Part shown: in pieces, positions 1-9,602 of the stretch | Position numbering within the stretch: position 1 is the stretch's first letter | Layout of the letters: every line of letters begins with the position of its first letter | The notes under the pieces: model-generated | What the model was told of the DNA's origin: nothing | The model's input: only the letters and a program-made list of their open reading frames with translations | Database searches by the model: none | Translations under genes and position numbers: made by a program | Source: DASYXT01 sp035934555 | GTDB taxonomy: Bacteria; Verrucomicrobiota; Verrucomicrobiia; Limisphaerales; UBA8199 | Direction of reading: 5' to 3' | NCBI GenBank assembly: GCA_035934555.1 | Contig: DASYXT010000039.1 | Coordinates: 124,001-188,000, forward strand | DNA: 64,000 nt

Positions 1-2
1 CT

Positions 3-1295
3 ATTCTGGTTGCCCCTGGCGGTGAATCCACTCACTTGATGACTAAAGTGGGCTCTTCCTTCTCGGTCAATAATGTCACCCTCAGTTTTGACGATACTGC
101 CGCCAGCCTTCTCCCGAGCACGTCGCAGATCCTATCGGGCACTTATCGCCCGACCTGCTTCGGGTCGGCCATCACCTTCCCGGCCCCCGCTCCGCCCGGC
201 CCGTATCAAACCAACCTGGCAACCTTTAATCTCTCCAACCCGAATGGCAACTGGTCGCTCTACGTGCTTGATGACCGCCAGCTTAATTCCGGCAACATCT
301 CCAATGGCTGGGTGCTTCATCTATCCACCTCGTCGCCGATCCTCGGCAATGCCGACCTCGCGCTGGGCATGACCGCTGCCCCCAATCCGGTCGTCACGAG
401 CAGCAACCTGACCGTCTCCCTGACGCTGACGAACTTTGGCCCCTCCAGCGCGAGCAACATCACCGTCAACAACCCGCTGCCGCCCTCCACCGCTTACGTC
501 AGTTCCTCGCCCTCGGTCGGGCAGGCGGGTACTAATGCCGCCGGGCTGTTCACTTGGACTATCCCATCGCTGGCTGTCAACGGCACCGCTTCACTCACCC
601 TGGTGCTGCAGCCCAGCGCGATCGGTTTGCTCACCAACTCCGCCACGGTCATCAGCAGCGCCGATGTGAACCCGGATGATGCTACGGCCACGGTGTACGT
701 AACCGTTGGCAGCCCAACCGCCGATCTCGCCCTGGGCATGAGCGGCGGACCCGACCCCGTCGTTACGGGCAACTTTATCACCTACTACCTGAGCATCACC
801 AACCTTGGCCCGGCGACCGCCTCGACGGTTACTTTAGCCGACACCCTGCCGCCCGGTGTGAGCTTCGTTTCCGCGTCGCCGGCCGGCTATACCGTCAGCG
901 GCGGTCAGGTCGCCTACACCAACCTCGGCAACCTCGGCGCCGGCAGCCGCCTCTCGGCGTCCATCGTCGTTCAACCTTATGCCGGGGGTCTTGTCACCAA
1001 CGCGGCGGTGGTCGGTTCTGCGATCGTTGACCCATCCAAGCTCAACAACAATGCCGCCGTAAAGATCCTCGTTGAGCCGGTGTTCGTCGGCGCCGTCCGC
1101 TCAGGCGGCAACCTGGTCATCTCCTGGACGGCCGATGCCTCGAACTACTCGCTCGAGACCACCAGCAGCCTCACTCCGCCGGTCGTCTGGACCGCTGTTC
1201 CTATCGCGCCCGTCGTCTCCGGGGGCGTCGCGTCCGTCACTATCCCCGTCGGCAACGGCATCCAATACTTCCGCCTCAACGGACAAGCACAATGA
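3..1295 (+). CDS. Secreted P-domain/DUF11 protein, 3' part (5' end outside window)
   Basis: The reading frame is open to the left edge, so only the C-terminal 430 or so residues are present. The first 110 residues match a proprotein-convertase P-domain (FDDTAAS and WSLYVLDD signatures). Two DUF11 repeats follow at about nt 350-700 and 720-1065; each has the 'DLALGM..PDPVVTG' opening and 'TNLGPATAS' core typical of these beta-sandwich adhesin modules. The last 75 residues form a small beta domain ending in YFRLNG, a tail common on secreted verrucomicrobial proteins. The arrangement is the same as the C-terminal half of the next gene, so this is probably a tandem paralogue and may also carry a protease domain upstream. 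The product is inferred to be exported. The catalytic part cannot be judged. Confidence 0.8.
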   Translation: MLVAPGGESTHLMTKVGSSFSVNNVTLSFDDTAASLLPSTSQILSGTYRPTCFGSAITFPAPAPPGPYQTNLATFNLSNPNGNWSLYVLDDRQLNSGNISNGWVLHLSTSSPILGNADLALGMTAAPNPVVTSSNLTVSLTLTNFGPSSASNITVNNPLPPSTAYVSSSPSVGQAGTNAAGLFTWTIPSLAVNGTASLTLVLQPSAIGLLTNSATVISSADVNPDDATATVYVTVGSPTADLALGMSGGPDPVVTGNFITYYLSITNLGPATASTVTLADTLPPGVSFVSASPAGYTVSGGQVAYTNLGNLGAGSRLSASIVVQPYAGGLVTNAAVVGSAIVDPSKLNNNAAVKILVEPVFVGAVRSGGNLVISWTADASNYSLETTSSLTPPVVWTAVPIAPVVSGGVASVTIPVGNGIQYFRLNGQAQ

Positions 1296-1336
1296 GCCGT
1301 CGAACCGCTCTGCTCTCATTACGTGAAAACCCTGCT

Positions 1337-4300
1337 ATGAAGTTCTCGCTTAAGCACCTCACTTGTCTGGCGGTAGCCGTCGTTACCTTTCTGCCGCCGG
1401 CGCCCTCTGCGCTTGCCCAGAAAGTGGTCCGCCAGCAGCTCAAAGGTCATGTGCCTGCCATAGCCGCCGGACTGCAGCCGGTGGGTGACCTCGCTCCGGC
1501 TCAACAACTCAGCATCGATATCGGCCTGCCGCTGCGAAATCAAGCCGAACTCAAGGCCTTCCTCGAGGATATTTATGACCCCTCCAGCCCCAATTATCAC
1601 CATTACCTGACCGCACCTCAATTCACAGCACGCTTTGGACCTAGTCAGGGTGACTATGACTCCGTGGTTGCATTCGCCACGGCCCACAACCTGATAGTCA
1701 GCAACGCTCCCAATCGTATGCTGGTAAGCGCCCGAGGCTCCGTCGCGGACATCCAGAACGCTTTCCACATCACCCTTAAGCAGTATCTGCACCCACACGA
1801 AAAGAGGAACTTCTTCGCACCGGATACCGAACCCTCGGTCGATATCCCTACGCCGATTCTGCACATTTCCGGCCTCGATAACTACTACCTGCCGCGGCCG
1901 ATGAACTACAAAAAGACCCCCATCACCCCTAAGGATGGGCCGCCGACGCCGTTCCTCGGTTCCGGCCCGGGCGGCACGTATTCCGGGTATGACTTCCGCG
2001 CCGCGTACCTTCCGGGGGTCACTCTGGATGGGTCAGGCCAGAATGTTGGGTTGCTTCAGTTCGATGGGTATTTTCCAAATGACATCGCCAGCTACGAGTC
2101 TCAGGCCGGGTTGCCCAATATTCCACTAGTGAATGTGTTTTTAGACGGCTACAACGGCACGCCAGGTGGTGGCAACGGTGAGGTCGCCCTCGATATTGAA
2201 ATGTGCGCAGCGATGGCGCCCGGGCTGTCGAGTATTATCATCTATTCTGCGGGCCCGTTTGGTCTCGGAAACGACATCCTGAACCGAATGGCCAGCGATA
2301 ATATCGCCAGCCAACTGAGTTCCTCCTGGAGCTTCGGCGTCGATGTGCTTACCGATCAGATCTATCAGGAGATTATCGCTCAAGGGCAGACCTTCTTCAA
2401 TGCCTCGGGTGATTTCGATGCTTGGGTAGGCGAACCGTTTCCGCCCGTGGCCGACCCCTACCTTACCATTGTTGGCGGCACCACCCTCTCAACCTCTGGA
2501 CCGGTAGGGACTTGGCAGTCGGAAATCGTCTGGAACTACTACAACGACGTCGGCAGCGGCGGCGGCATAAGTGGCATCTACTCTATCCCTAGCTGGCAGC
2601 AGGGGCTGGACATGACCAATAACGGCGGCTCCACAGTGTTCCGCAACATCCCCGATGTTGCGCTTACGGGCGATAATGTTTACAGCATTTCCGATAATGG
2701 CTTCGGCGGCTATACGGCCGGCACAAGTTGCGCCTCGCCGCTGTGGGCCGGCGTCGCCGCCCTGATTAATCAACAAGCCGCTCAAGCTGGCAGCCCCCCC
2801 GTCGGGTTCTTGAACCCGGCTTTATACGCCATCGGCAAGGGCCCGCAGTACGGGTTGGCCTTCCATGATATTATTGTCGGCAATAACACCAATAGCGTCA
2901 GCACGAATCAGTTCTTTGCGGTTCCCGGCTACGACCTGTGCACTGGCTGGGGCACCCCGGCAGGCACCAACCTGATCAATATCCTGGCGCCGCCCGCGGC
3001 CATTCCGCTGCCTCGTTTGGTCATCTACACCAATATCGTTTATGGCGGCAACGCTAACGGCATCATTGATTTCAATGAGTGCAACACGATGGATTTGATC
3101 CTGGCCAATATTGGCGTCGCCGATGCCACGGATATTCGCGTCACTATTTCCACCACCACCCCGGGCGTCATCGTTGCCCAGCCGGTCTCCCTTTTCCCTG
3201 ATATCCCCGTGGGTGGCTTCGGCACCAATGTGGTCTCTTTCAAAATCAGCACCGCGCCGGAGTTTGTTTGCGGTACGCCGATCCACTTGAATGTTCGCAT
3301 CAAGTCAGCTCAACAAACCGTCAATCGTTTCCTGACCTTGCCCACCGGTGTGCCGGGCGCACCGCTTCGCTTTGATAATTTCACACCGGCAGCCATTCCC
3401 GACGTCGGTACCACTAACTCGGTGATCGTCGTCAGCAATGTGAATTTTACCCTGAACCACATCGCCGTTTCCCTCTTTATCCAGCACACCTTTGACGCCG
3501 ACCTGGTCCTGCAGCTCGTTTCACCTGACGGCACCACCAATACCCTCGCGGCAAACCAGGGGTTCAATGGTCAAAACTATGGCATCGCCTGCAGCCCGGA
3601 TTCGGAGCGCACTACCTTTGACGACCTCGCTACTAACTCAATTACCAGTGGCATCCCGCCGTTCATCGGCACGTTCCAGCCGCAGGAGCCCCTATCTGTG
3701 TTCACCGGCAAGTACGGGACGAATGTCAACGGCCCCTGGCGCCTCATCGTCTCTGATGTCGCTCCTTTCGATGTCGGCACGCTTCACTGCTGGTCCTTGC
3801 TGGTCACTCCTACCACTTGCACCAATGGCGGTGGCGAATGCCCTGGCGCCGATATGGGTATCGGCATGCGCGCCCTGCCTGAGCCGGCTATCGTCGGCAA
3901 CAACCTGACCTACACCTTGTTCGTAACCAATTCCGGCCCCAGCCATGCCAACACCGTCTCCGTCAGCCAAGTGCTGCCCAGCAGCATGATTTTTGTTTCC
4001 GGCAGCGCCTCCCAGGGCGCCGTCGTCGCTAACAGCGGCATTGTCACTGCCAACCTCGGCCCGATGGCCGGCGGGGCGACCGCCACAATCTCCGTGACCG
4101 TCCTGCCCGTAGTCGCCGGCGTCTTCACCACCACTGCGACCGTGAGCTCGGATCAGCCGGATTTTAATCCCGCTAACAACTCGGTGACGCTCCTTAACCA
4201 CGTGAGCCTGCCCACCGCTGACCTCGCCGTAGGTCTTTTTGCCGCTCCTAACTCGACCATCATTGGCGGCAACCTCACCTACACGGTCTCTGTCACTAAC

Positions 4301-7300
4301 AATGGGCCCAGCGCCGCTTCGGGTATCATGGTGACCAACATTTACCCTCCCGGGGTCGCCCTGCTCAATGCGACGGTTTCTCAAGGCACGCTTTACGTCA
4401 CCAACGTCAGCACGGTCATCTGCTCCTTCGGCAGCCTCGCCCAGGGCGCCGTCGCGACTGCCACGGTCACTGCCAGGGCCATCGCAACTGGCACGCTCGT
4501 CGCCTCCGCCCAGGTCGGCAGCACCAACCCCAACGAAGTTGACCCGAACAGCGCTAATAATTTCGTCATCGCTCCCGTGGCCGTGGGTTCGGCCACCGAC
4601 CTCGCGCTCGGCCTGGTCGCCTATCCCAACCCGGATGTCGTCACCAGCAACCTGACGCTGATCACGACCGTCACTAACTTCGGCCCGAGCCAGGCTACCG
4701 GTGTCGTTGTCAATGAGACTCTGCCGACCGCTCTGACGAATATTACCGTCGCGGTTTCGCCCAGCGGCACCTACTCATTGAGCGGCACTAATCTGGTCGT
4801 CAACCTTGGTTCAATGGCCCCGGGCGCTACAGCCAGCATCACCGCCGCCGGCGGCACTCTCAAGCAGGGCTATCTCTCCTCCACCGCCACCGTTGGCGGA
4901 AATGAAACCGATCCCAACCTCGCCAATAACTCGGGCGCGGTCAGCATTACCGTAGCGCTGCCCTTCGTCAACATCGCCGGGGCCGGCGCCACCCTCATCT
5001 CGCCCGCCACCGGTTACCTCGATATCGGCCAGACCAACACCATCCAGTTCCGGCTCCAGAACGTTGGCAACGTCATCAACACCAACCTCGTCGCCACCTT
5101 GCTTAGCAACAGCAGCGTCACTCCGCTCTCCGGGCCGCAAACCTACGGCATCCTTCAGCCGATCGGCGTCCCCGGTGGCATCCCCGTCTCTCGTCAGTTT
5201 ACCTTCATCTCGACCGGTGTTAACGGCGGCACAGTCAGCGCCGTGCTGAGCTTGCGCGATGGAACCAACACCAACCTGCCGCCTATTACATTCACGTTCC
5301 AGTTACCCGGGATTACCTCGTTCTCGAATACAGCCTATATCACTATCCCCGACCCGAACAACATGCCGACGTTCGAGAGCGGCCCCGCTTTGCCCTATCC
5401 TTCTACCATTGCTGTTTCCGGCCTGAATGGACAGGTGGCGCGTGTCACAGCAACCCTCGCCGGCCTGACCCATGCCTACCCGCACGATATCAATGCATTG
5501 CTGGTCGGTCCCCTGGGCGATTATACGCTCCTGCTCTCCCATGCGGCCGATGTGTCCGATGTGGCCGGCGCGACCGTCACTTTCGACGATGCCGCCGCTT
5601 CGGCACTCCCACAGCAAGGCTATATCACCACCGGCGCCTGGAAGCCGTCGGCTTATCCGCCCTCGCCTGTCTTCTCCAACCCGGCACCTGTCGGCCCTTA
5701 CACGGCCTCGCTGTCCACCTTCGCGGGCGAGAACGCTACCGGAACCTGGAAGTTGTTCATTTATGATGATTCCACGGGCGACGCCGGTTCCATATCCAAC
5801 GGCTGGTCACTCGGGGTCGTGACGGTCAACCCGGTTAATCAGGTGGCGGATCTTGCGCTGGCCGGTGCTGTCTCCCCGACGCCCGCGCTGGCCGGCAACT
5901 CCTTAGCGTTCACCTTCACCATCACCAATGCCGGCCCCAGCAGTGCCACTGGTGTCACCTTCAGCAACGCACTGCCGGCTGGTCTGACGCTGTTATCCGC
6001 TTCTTCCTCTCAAGGCAACGTCAGCACCTTCGGCAACACCGTCGTTGGCAACCTCGCGACGCTCCCCGTCGGCAGCGCCGCTACCGTTACCGTCTCGGCC
6101 AACCCGACCTCCGCGGCGGTTGGTTTCATCACTAATACCGCGTCCGTAACCGCTTTCGAAACCGACTTGCACACTGCCGATAATCAGGTCTCGGTGGTCG
6201 CCGCCGTTCAACTTCCCGTCGCCGACCTCGCCGTCGGCATCTCGGCCAGCGCCACCAACGTCCTGGTGGGCAGCAATCTGGTTTACACCTTGAGCGTCAC
6301 CAACAACGGCCCCGGCACCGCGCTCGCCGCCGTTCTCACTGCTCCGTTGCCGCCGCAGGTGTCGTTCGTCTCCGCAGTGACTTCTTTGGGCTCGGTCAGC
6401 GTCAATGGAGGCGTCGTGGTCGCCAACTTCGGCAATTTAGGAGCGGGATTGGCCGGATCCGTCACGTTGACCGTTGTTCCGCAAGCCGTGGGCCTGCTCA
6501 CCAATTCTGTTTCTGTGGCTACGTCTTCATCTGACCTCCTGCTCGGTAATAATTCCGCTGAGGCCGTGGTGACGGTTAACAGCCCGGCGGCGATTGTTGT
6601 GCCGGCCGGTGCCGCGCTTACTTACCAGAGCTTGCAGCCGCCGAATGGCGTCGTTAACCCGGGTGAAACCGTTACTGTTTCCCTCAGCCTGGTAAACATG
6701 GGTGTCCTCAATACGACCAATCTGGTGGCCACGCTGCTCGAGACGGGCGGCGTCACCCAGCCTTCGGCGCCGGCAACTTACGGTCAACTCCTGGCAGGCG
6801 GTCCCCCGGTCTCCCGCTCCTTCGGTTTCACGGCCAGTTCGTCGGCGGCTTCGAGTGTCGTCGCCACTCTCCAGCTCACCGATGGCGCTTTTCCCCTCGG
6901 CACCGCCTCGTTCGTATTTAATCTCCCGGTGACCACCACCCTGTCCAGCACTAATGCCATCATCATCCCCGACCACGGGCCCGGCGCACCGTATCCTTCG
7001 GTTATTAACGTCGGCCTCACCGGTTACGTGACTAAGGTCACCGTCAATTTGGCCGGAGTCACTCACTCCTTCCCGAGCGATGTGAACGTGCTGGTTGCCA
7101 ATCCCGCCGGCGCTCAAACCCTGCTCATGTCTCATGACGGCAGCGGCTACTCCATTACTAACGTATCGCTGACCTTCGATGACACGGCCGCGTTTTCTCT
7201 CCCGGTCTCGGCTCTCATCACCAATGGCACCTACTTGCCCTCCCGGTTCGGAGCCCCTGTCCTTTTCCCGGGTCCAGCCTTGCCTGGCCCGTATGCCGCC

Positions 7301-8008
7301 ACCTTGTCCGCTCTCGACAACATCCCTGCCGCCGGCCCGTGGTCGCTCTATGTGCTGGACGACTCGCCGGGCGATTCCGGCGTCATCTCCTCCGGGTGGA
7401 GCCTGAACCTCTCGACGATAAATCCGGCTACGCCGCTGGCCGACTTGGCCGCCAGCATGACCGCCCCCGCCAGCGTCGGCTTGGGCAGCCTTCTCACGTT
7501 CAATATCACCGTCAACAACAATGGACCGGCTACCGCTCCGGCTGTCTTTGTCACCGACACTCTGCCGGGCACGTTCTTCCTCGTCACTAACAACGCATCT
7601 GTCGGCACTGTCTTCAATTCGTCCGGGGCGCTGAGTTGGGTGGTCGGCGACGTCGCCGCCGGAACTTCGGCGACTCTGTCGTTGACCGTGCTGCCTTTAG
7701 CCACCGGCGATTACCTCAATTCCGCCCAGGTCGCAGGCAATTTCACCGACTTGAATCAGGCGAATAACTCCGCCCAAACTCTGGTCCACGTGACCGCCGC
7801 GACTTCCACCACGCTCTCCGGAGCCGTGACCAACGGCGTGTTCCTATTAACCGTTCAGGGCCAGCCGGGCGCCACCTATCAAATCCAGGCCTCGACCAAT
7901 CTCACCACCTGGGTCTCGCTGGGTAACTTCACCGCGACTAACGGCGTCATCCAGTTCCAGGATCCTGCCGGCCTCCGCACTCGCTACTACCGCACCTTGC
8001 TGCAATAG
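1337..8008 (+). CDS. Giant secreted sedolisin-type (S53) protease with P-domains and DUF11 repeats
   Basis: A 2223-residue exported serine-carboxyl peptidase. A signal peptide ends near residue 27 (ALAQ), which is why the ATG at 1337 is preferred over the in-frame ATG at 1292 that overlaps the previous stop. Residues about 30-190 are a pro-kumamolisin activation domain. The catalytic domain shows Glu282 and Asp286 in GEVALD, the oxyanion Asp in ASGDFDAW, Ser464 in TAGTSCASP, and a calcium-site end GYDLCTGWGTP. P-domains lie at about 685-830, 1348-1495 and 1875-2028. DUF11 repeats lie at about 835-1205, 1505-1750 and 2035-2155. A short C-terminal domain ends YYRTLLQ. Sedolisins are acid endopeptidases; the repeats suggest cell-surface anchoring or spacing. 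All active-site residues are present, so it should be functional. The length is far above the usual 500-700 residues of the family. Confidence 0.9.
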   Translation: MKFSLKHLTCLAVAVVTFLPPAPSALAQKVVRQQLKGHVPAIAAGLQPVGDLAPAQQLSIDIGLPLRNQAELKAFLEDIYDPSSPNYHHYLTAPQFTARFGPSQGDYDSVVAFATAHNLIVSNAPNRMLVSARGSVADIQNAFHITLKQYLHPHEKRNFFAPDTEPSVDIPTPILHISGLDNYYLPRPMNYKKTPITPKDGPPTPFLGSGPGGTYSGYDFRAAYLPGVTLDGSGQNVGLLQFDGYFPNDIASYESQAGLPNIPLVNVFLDGYNGTPGGGNGEVALDIEMCAAMAPGLSSIIIYSAGPFGLGNDILNRMASDNIASQLSSSWSFGVDVLTDQIYQEIIAQGQTFFNASGDFDAWVGEPFPPVADPYLTIVGGTTLSTSGPVGTWQSEIVWNYYNDVGSGGGISGIYSIPSWQQGLDMTNNGGSTVFRNIPDVALTGDNVYSISDNGFGGYTAGTSCASPLWAGVAALINQQAAQAGSPPVGFLNPALYAIGKGPQYGLAFHDIIVGNNTNSVSTNQFFAVPGYDLCTGWGTPAGTNLINILAPPAAIPLPRLVIYTNIVYGGNANGIIDFNECNTMDLILANIGVADATDIRVTISTTTPGVIVAQPVSLFPDIPVGGFGTNVVSFKISTAPEFVCGTPIHLNVRIKSAQQTVNRFLTLPTGVPGAPLRFDNFTPAAIPDVGTTNSVIVVSNVNFTLNHIAVSLFIQHTFDADLVLQLVSPDGTTNTLAANQGFNGQNYGIACSPDSERTTFDDLATNSITSGIPPFIGTFQPQEPLSVFTGKYGTNVNGPWRLIVSDVAPFDVGTLHCWSLLVTPTTCTNGGGECPGADMGIGMRALPEPAIVGNNLTYTLFVTNSGPSHANTVSVSQVLPSSMIFVSGSASQGAVVANSGIVTANLGPMAGGATATISVTVLPVVAGVFTTTATVSSDQPDFNPANNSVTLLNHVSLPTADLAVGLFAAPNSTIIGGNLTYTVSVTNNGPSAASGIMVTNIYPPGVALLNATVSQGTLYVTNVSTVICSFGSLAQGAVATATVTARAIATGTLVASAQVGSTNPNEVDPNSANNFVIAPVAVGSATDLALGLVAYPNPDVVTSNLTLITTVTNFGPSQATGVVVNETLPTALTNITVAVSPSGTYSLSGTNLVVNLGSMAPGATASITAAGGTLKQGYLSSTATVGGNETDPNLANNSGAVSITVALPFVNIAGAGATLISPATGYLDIGQTNTIQFRLQNVGNVINTNLVATLLSNSSVTPLSGPQTYGILQPIGVPGGIPVSRQFTFISTGVNGGTVSAVLSLRDGTNTNLPPITFTFQLPGITSFSNTAYITIPDPNNMPTFESGPALPYPSTIAVSGLNGQVARVTATLAGLTHAYPHDINALLVGPLGDYTLLLSHAADVSDVAGATVTFDDAAASALPQQGYITTGAWKPSAYPPSPVFSNPAPVGPYTASLSTFAGENATGTWKLFIYDDSTGDAGSISNGWSLGVVTVNPVNQVADLALAGAVSPTPALAGNSLAFTFTITNAGPSSATGVTFSNALPAGLTLLSASSSQGNVSTFGNTVVGNLATLPVGSAATVTVSANPTSAAVGFITNTASVTAFETDLHTADNQVSVVAAVQLPVADLAVGISASATNVLVGSNLVYTLSVTNNGPGTALAAVLTAPLPPQVSFVSAVTSLGSVSVNGGVVVANFGNLGAGLAGSVTLTVVPQAVGLLTNSVSVATSSSDLLLGNNSAEAVVTVNSPAAIVVPAGAALTYQSLQPPNGVVNPGETVTVSLSLVNMGVLNTTNLVATLLETGGVTQPSAPATYGQLLAGGPPVSRSFGFTASSSAASSVVATLQLTDGAFPLGTASFVFNLPVTTTLSSTNAIIIPDHGPGAPYPSVINVGLTGYVTKVTVNLAGVTHSFPSDVNVLVANPAGAQTLLMSHDGSGYSITNVSLTFDDTAAFSLPVSALITNGTYLPSRFGAPVLFPGPALPGPYAATLSALDNIPAAGPWSLYVLDDSPGDSGVISSGWSLNLSTINPATPLADLAASMTAPASVGLGSLLTFNITVNNNGPATAPAVFVTDTLPGTFFLVTNNASVGTVFNSSGALSWVVGDVAAGTSATLSLTVLPLATGDYLNSAQVAGNFTDLNQANNSAQTLVHVTAATSTTLSGAVTNGVFLLTVQGQPGATYQIQASTNLTTWVSLGNFTATNGVIQFQDPAGLRTRYYRTLLQ

Positions 8009-8120
8009 AGTCGTGGAGCGGCCCAACCGGCGGTGGACGCGCAGCCATCGTGGCCGCTCTTCCCGGGCCGGCATGACGCCCCTGAACCCGTAGGAACATA
8101 ACGTTCTTGAATGTCCCGCT

Positions 8121-9203
8121 GTGAAACGCGACTGTGCCGGGGTTGTGACTGACCAGACCGGCTCGCCGCTGCCGCATAAAAGGCGCGTTCGTTATTCCGG
8201 GAAGTACCCGCGCCGCTTCGAGGAGAAGTACAAGGAACACGCTCCCGCTCGTTATGCCGAGACGGTCGCCAAGGTCCTGAGTGCGGGCAGAACGCCCGCG
8301 GGAATGCACCGGCCGATTATGTTGGCGGAGGTTTTGCGGGCGCTGGCGCCAAAGCCTGGCGAGGTGGCGGTGGATTGCACGCTGGGTTTCGCCGGCCATG
8401 CCCAAGAACTGCTGGCCCACATTCAGCCGGGCGGCCGGTTGCTGGGATTGGACACCGATCCGCTCGAGCTGCCCAAGGCCGAAGCGCGGCTGCGCAGCCT
8501 GGGGTACGGCCCGGAGGTCTTCACCGCGCGCCGCGCGAATTTCGCCGGCCTCCAGCGGGCTTTGTGGGAAGTGGGAATGCAAGCGGCGGACCTGATTCTA
8601 GCCGACCTCGGCGTTTCCTCTATGCAACTGGACGATCCGGCGCGGGGATTCTCGATGAAAAAGGAAGGGCCACTCGATATGCGGATGAATCCACAGCGCG
8701 GGCAGCCGGCCTCGGTCGTGTTAGCGGGCATTCGCCCCGAAAGCTTGCAGCGATTGCTACAGGAAAACGCGGACGAACCACACGCGGCCGGACTCGCCGC
8801 CGCCCTTGCCGGGAAGCTTTTCCCCAGCACCACCGCTTTGGCCAGGGCGGTCCGGGAGGCTTTGCCGCGCCTGGACAAGCAGGCGCGGGACGATTGTGTC
8901 AGGCGCGTATTTCAGGCCTTGCGGATTGCGGTGAATGATGAATTCTCGGCCTTGGAAGCTTTCTTGCGGCAGGTTCCGGCTTGTCTGAATCCGGGCGGCC
9001 GTGTGGCGGTGTTGAGCTTTCATTCCGGAGAGGACCGGCGAGTAAAGAAATCGTTTGAAGCGAACTGGCGTGCCGGGGTATATGCGGAGATTTCCGGGGT
9101 ATTGCGCGCGAGCGCCGAGGAACGGCGGGCCAACCCGCGTTCCACGCCGGCTAAGTTGCGATGGGGCCGGAAAGGCGGGAATTTGCGCGGGACAGAATCA
9201 TAA
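8121..9203 (+). CDS. rsmH: 16S rRNA (cytosine-1402-N4)-methyltransferase RsmH
   Basis: A 360-residue SAM-dependent methyltransferase that methylates N4 of C1402 in the decoding centre of 16S rRNA. The SAM-binding region is DCTLGFAGHAQELL followed by LLGLDTDP, and the family motif DLGVSSMQLDDPARGFS is intact. The C-terminal LSFHSGEDR and STPAKLRW blocks are also present. It starts at a GTG with an approximately 60-residue basic extension (RRVRYSGKYPRRFEEKY) seen in a subset of RsmH proteins, so the long start is kept. It is not in a division/cell-wall (mraZ-ftsL) cluster, which is where rsmH usually sits, and stands alone between unrelated genes. Confidence 0.93.
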   Translation: MKRDCAGVVTDQTGSPLPHKRRVRYSGKYPRRFEEKYKEHAPARYAETVAKVLSAGRTPAGMHRPIMLAEVLRALAPKPGEVAVDCTLGFAGHAQELLAHIQPGGRLLGLDTDPLELPKAEARLRSLGYGPEVFTARRANFAGLQRALWEVGMQAADLILADLGVSSMQLDDPARGFSMKKEGPLDMRMNPQRGQPASVVLAGIRPESLQRLLQENADEPHAAGLAAALAGKLFPSTTALARAVREALPRLDKQARDDCVRRVFQALRIAVNDEFSALEAFLRQVPACLNPGGRVAVLSFHSGEDRRVKKSFEANWRAGVYAEISGVLRASAEERRANPRSTPAKLRWGRKGGNLRGTES

Positions 9204-9358
9204 GTGCGGCGGCGAAGCAGCGGCTTCTCATGGAGGCGCAAGCCGCTGCTCTGGCGCATCGTGATGGCAATATCGACTTGGGCGCTCCTGCTGCGCTGGG
9301 CGGCGATGTCGGTTGACAGAGCTGTACGACGTGGTTCATCCTCAGTTGCACAGCCCCT

Positions 9359-9588
9359 ATGTTTATCATTCTGCCAGTCGGGATTAATTACCGGACGAAG
9401 CGGCTGCCGATAATCACCCTGACGCTGCGGCACCTACTCTTTTTCTCTGGGATGGAGGCAACCAGAGCGGCCCATTCAACCGGTTCCAAGTTCAGCAAAT
9501 GCTCGCCGCGGGGACAGTTCCGGCCGAGGCGCAGTACTGGAGCGAAGGCATGACGGAGTGGCGCAGTGTAGCAGAATTGAGCGTGTAA
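9359..9588 (+). pseudogene. Remnant: rhomboid-like N-terminus joined out of frame to a GYF_2 C-terminus
   Basis: An ATG at 9359 opens MFIILPVGINYRTKRLPIIT, which resembles the start of verrucomicrobial rhomboid proteases, but no membrane helices follow. From 9436, in a different frame, the sequence reads FLWDGGNQSGPFNRFQVQQM and continues to EGMTEWRSVAEL with a stop at 9586-9588. That pattern (aromatic, GPF, LLAAG, W.EGM..W..) is characteristic of GYF_2 (DUF4339) domains. The GYF_2 frame has a stop at 9385-9387 and no start codon after it. The simplest reading is an internal deletion that fused the two ends of a former rhomboid-GYF_2 gene. The rhomboid part is the less certain half. Confidence 0.5.
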
Positions 9589-9602
9589 CCTGGGTCCTTC
9601 CG

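Noticed and set aside
8016..8059. Inverted repeat gagcggcc/ggccgctc after the sedolisin gene
   Set aside because: Eight-base arms are separated by 28 bases; too weak for a terminator claim.
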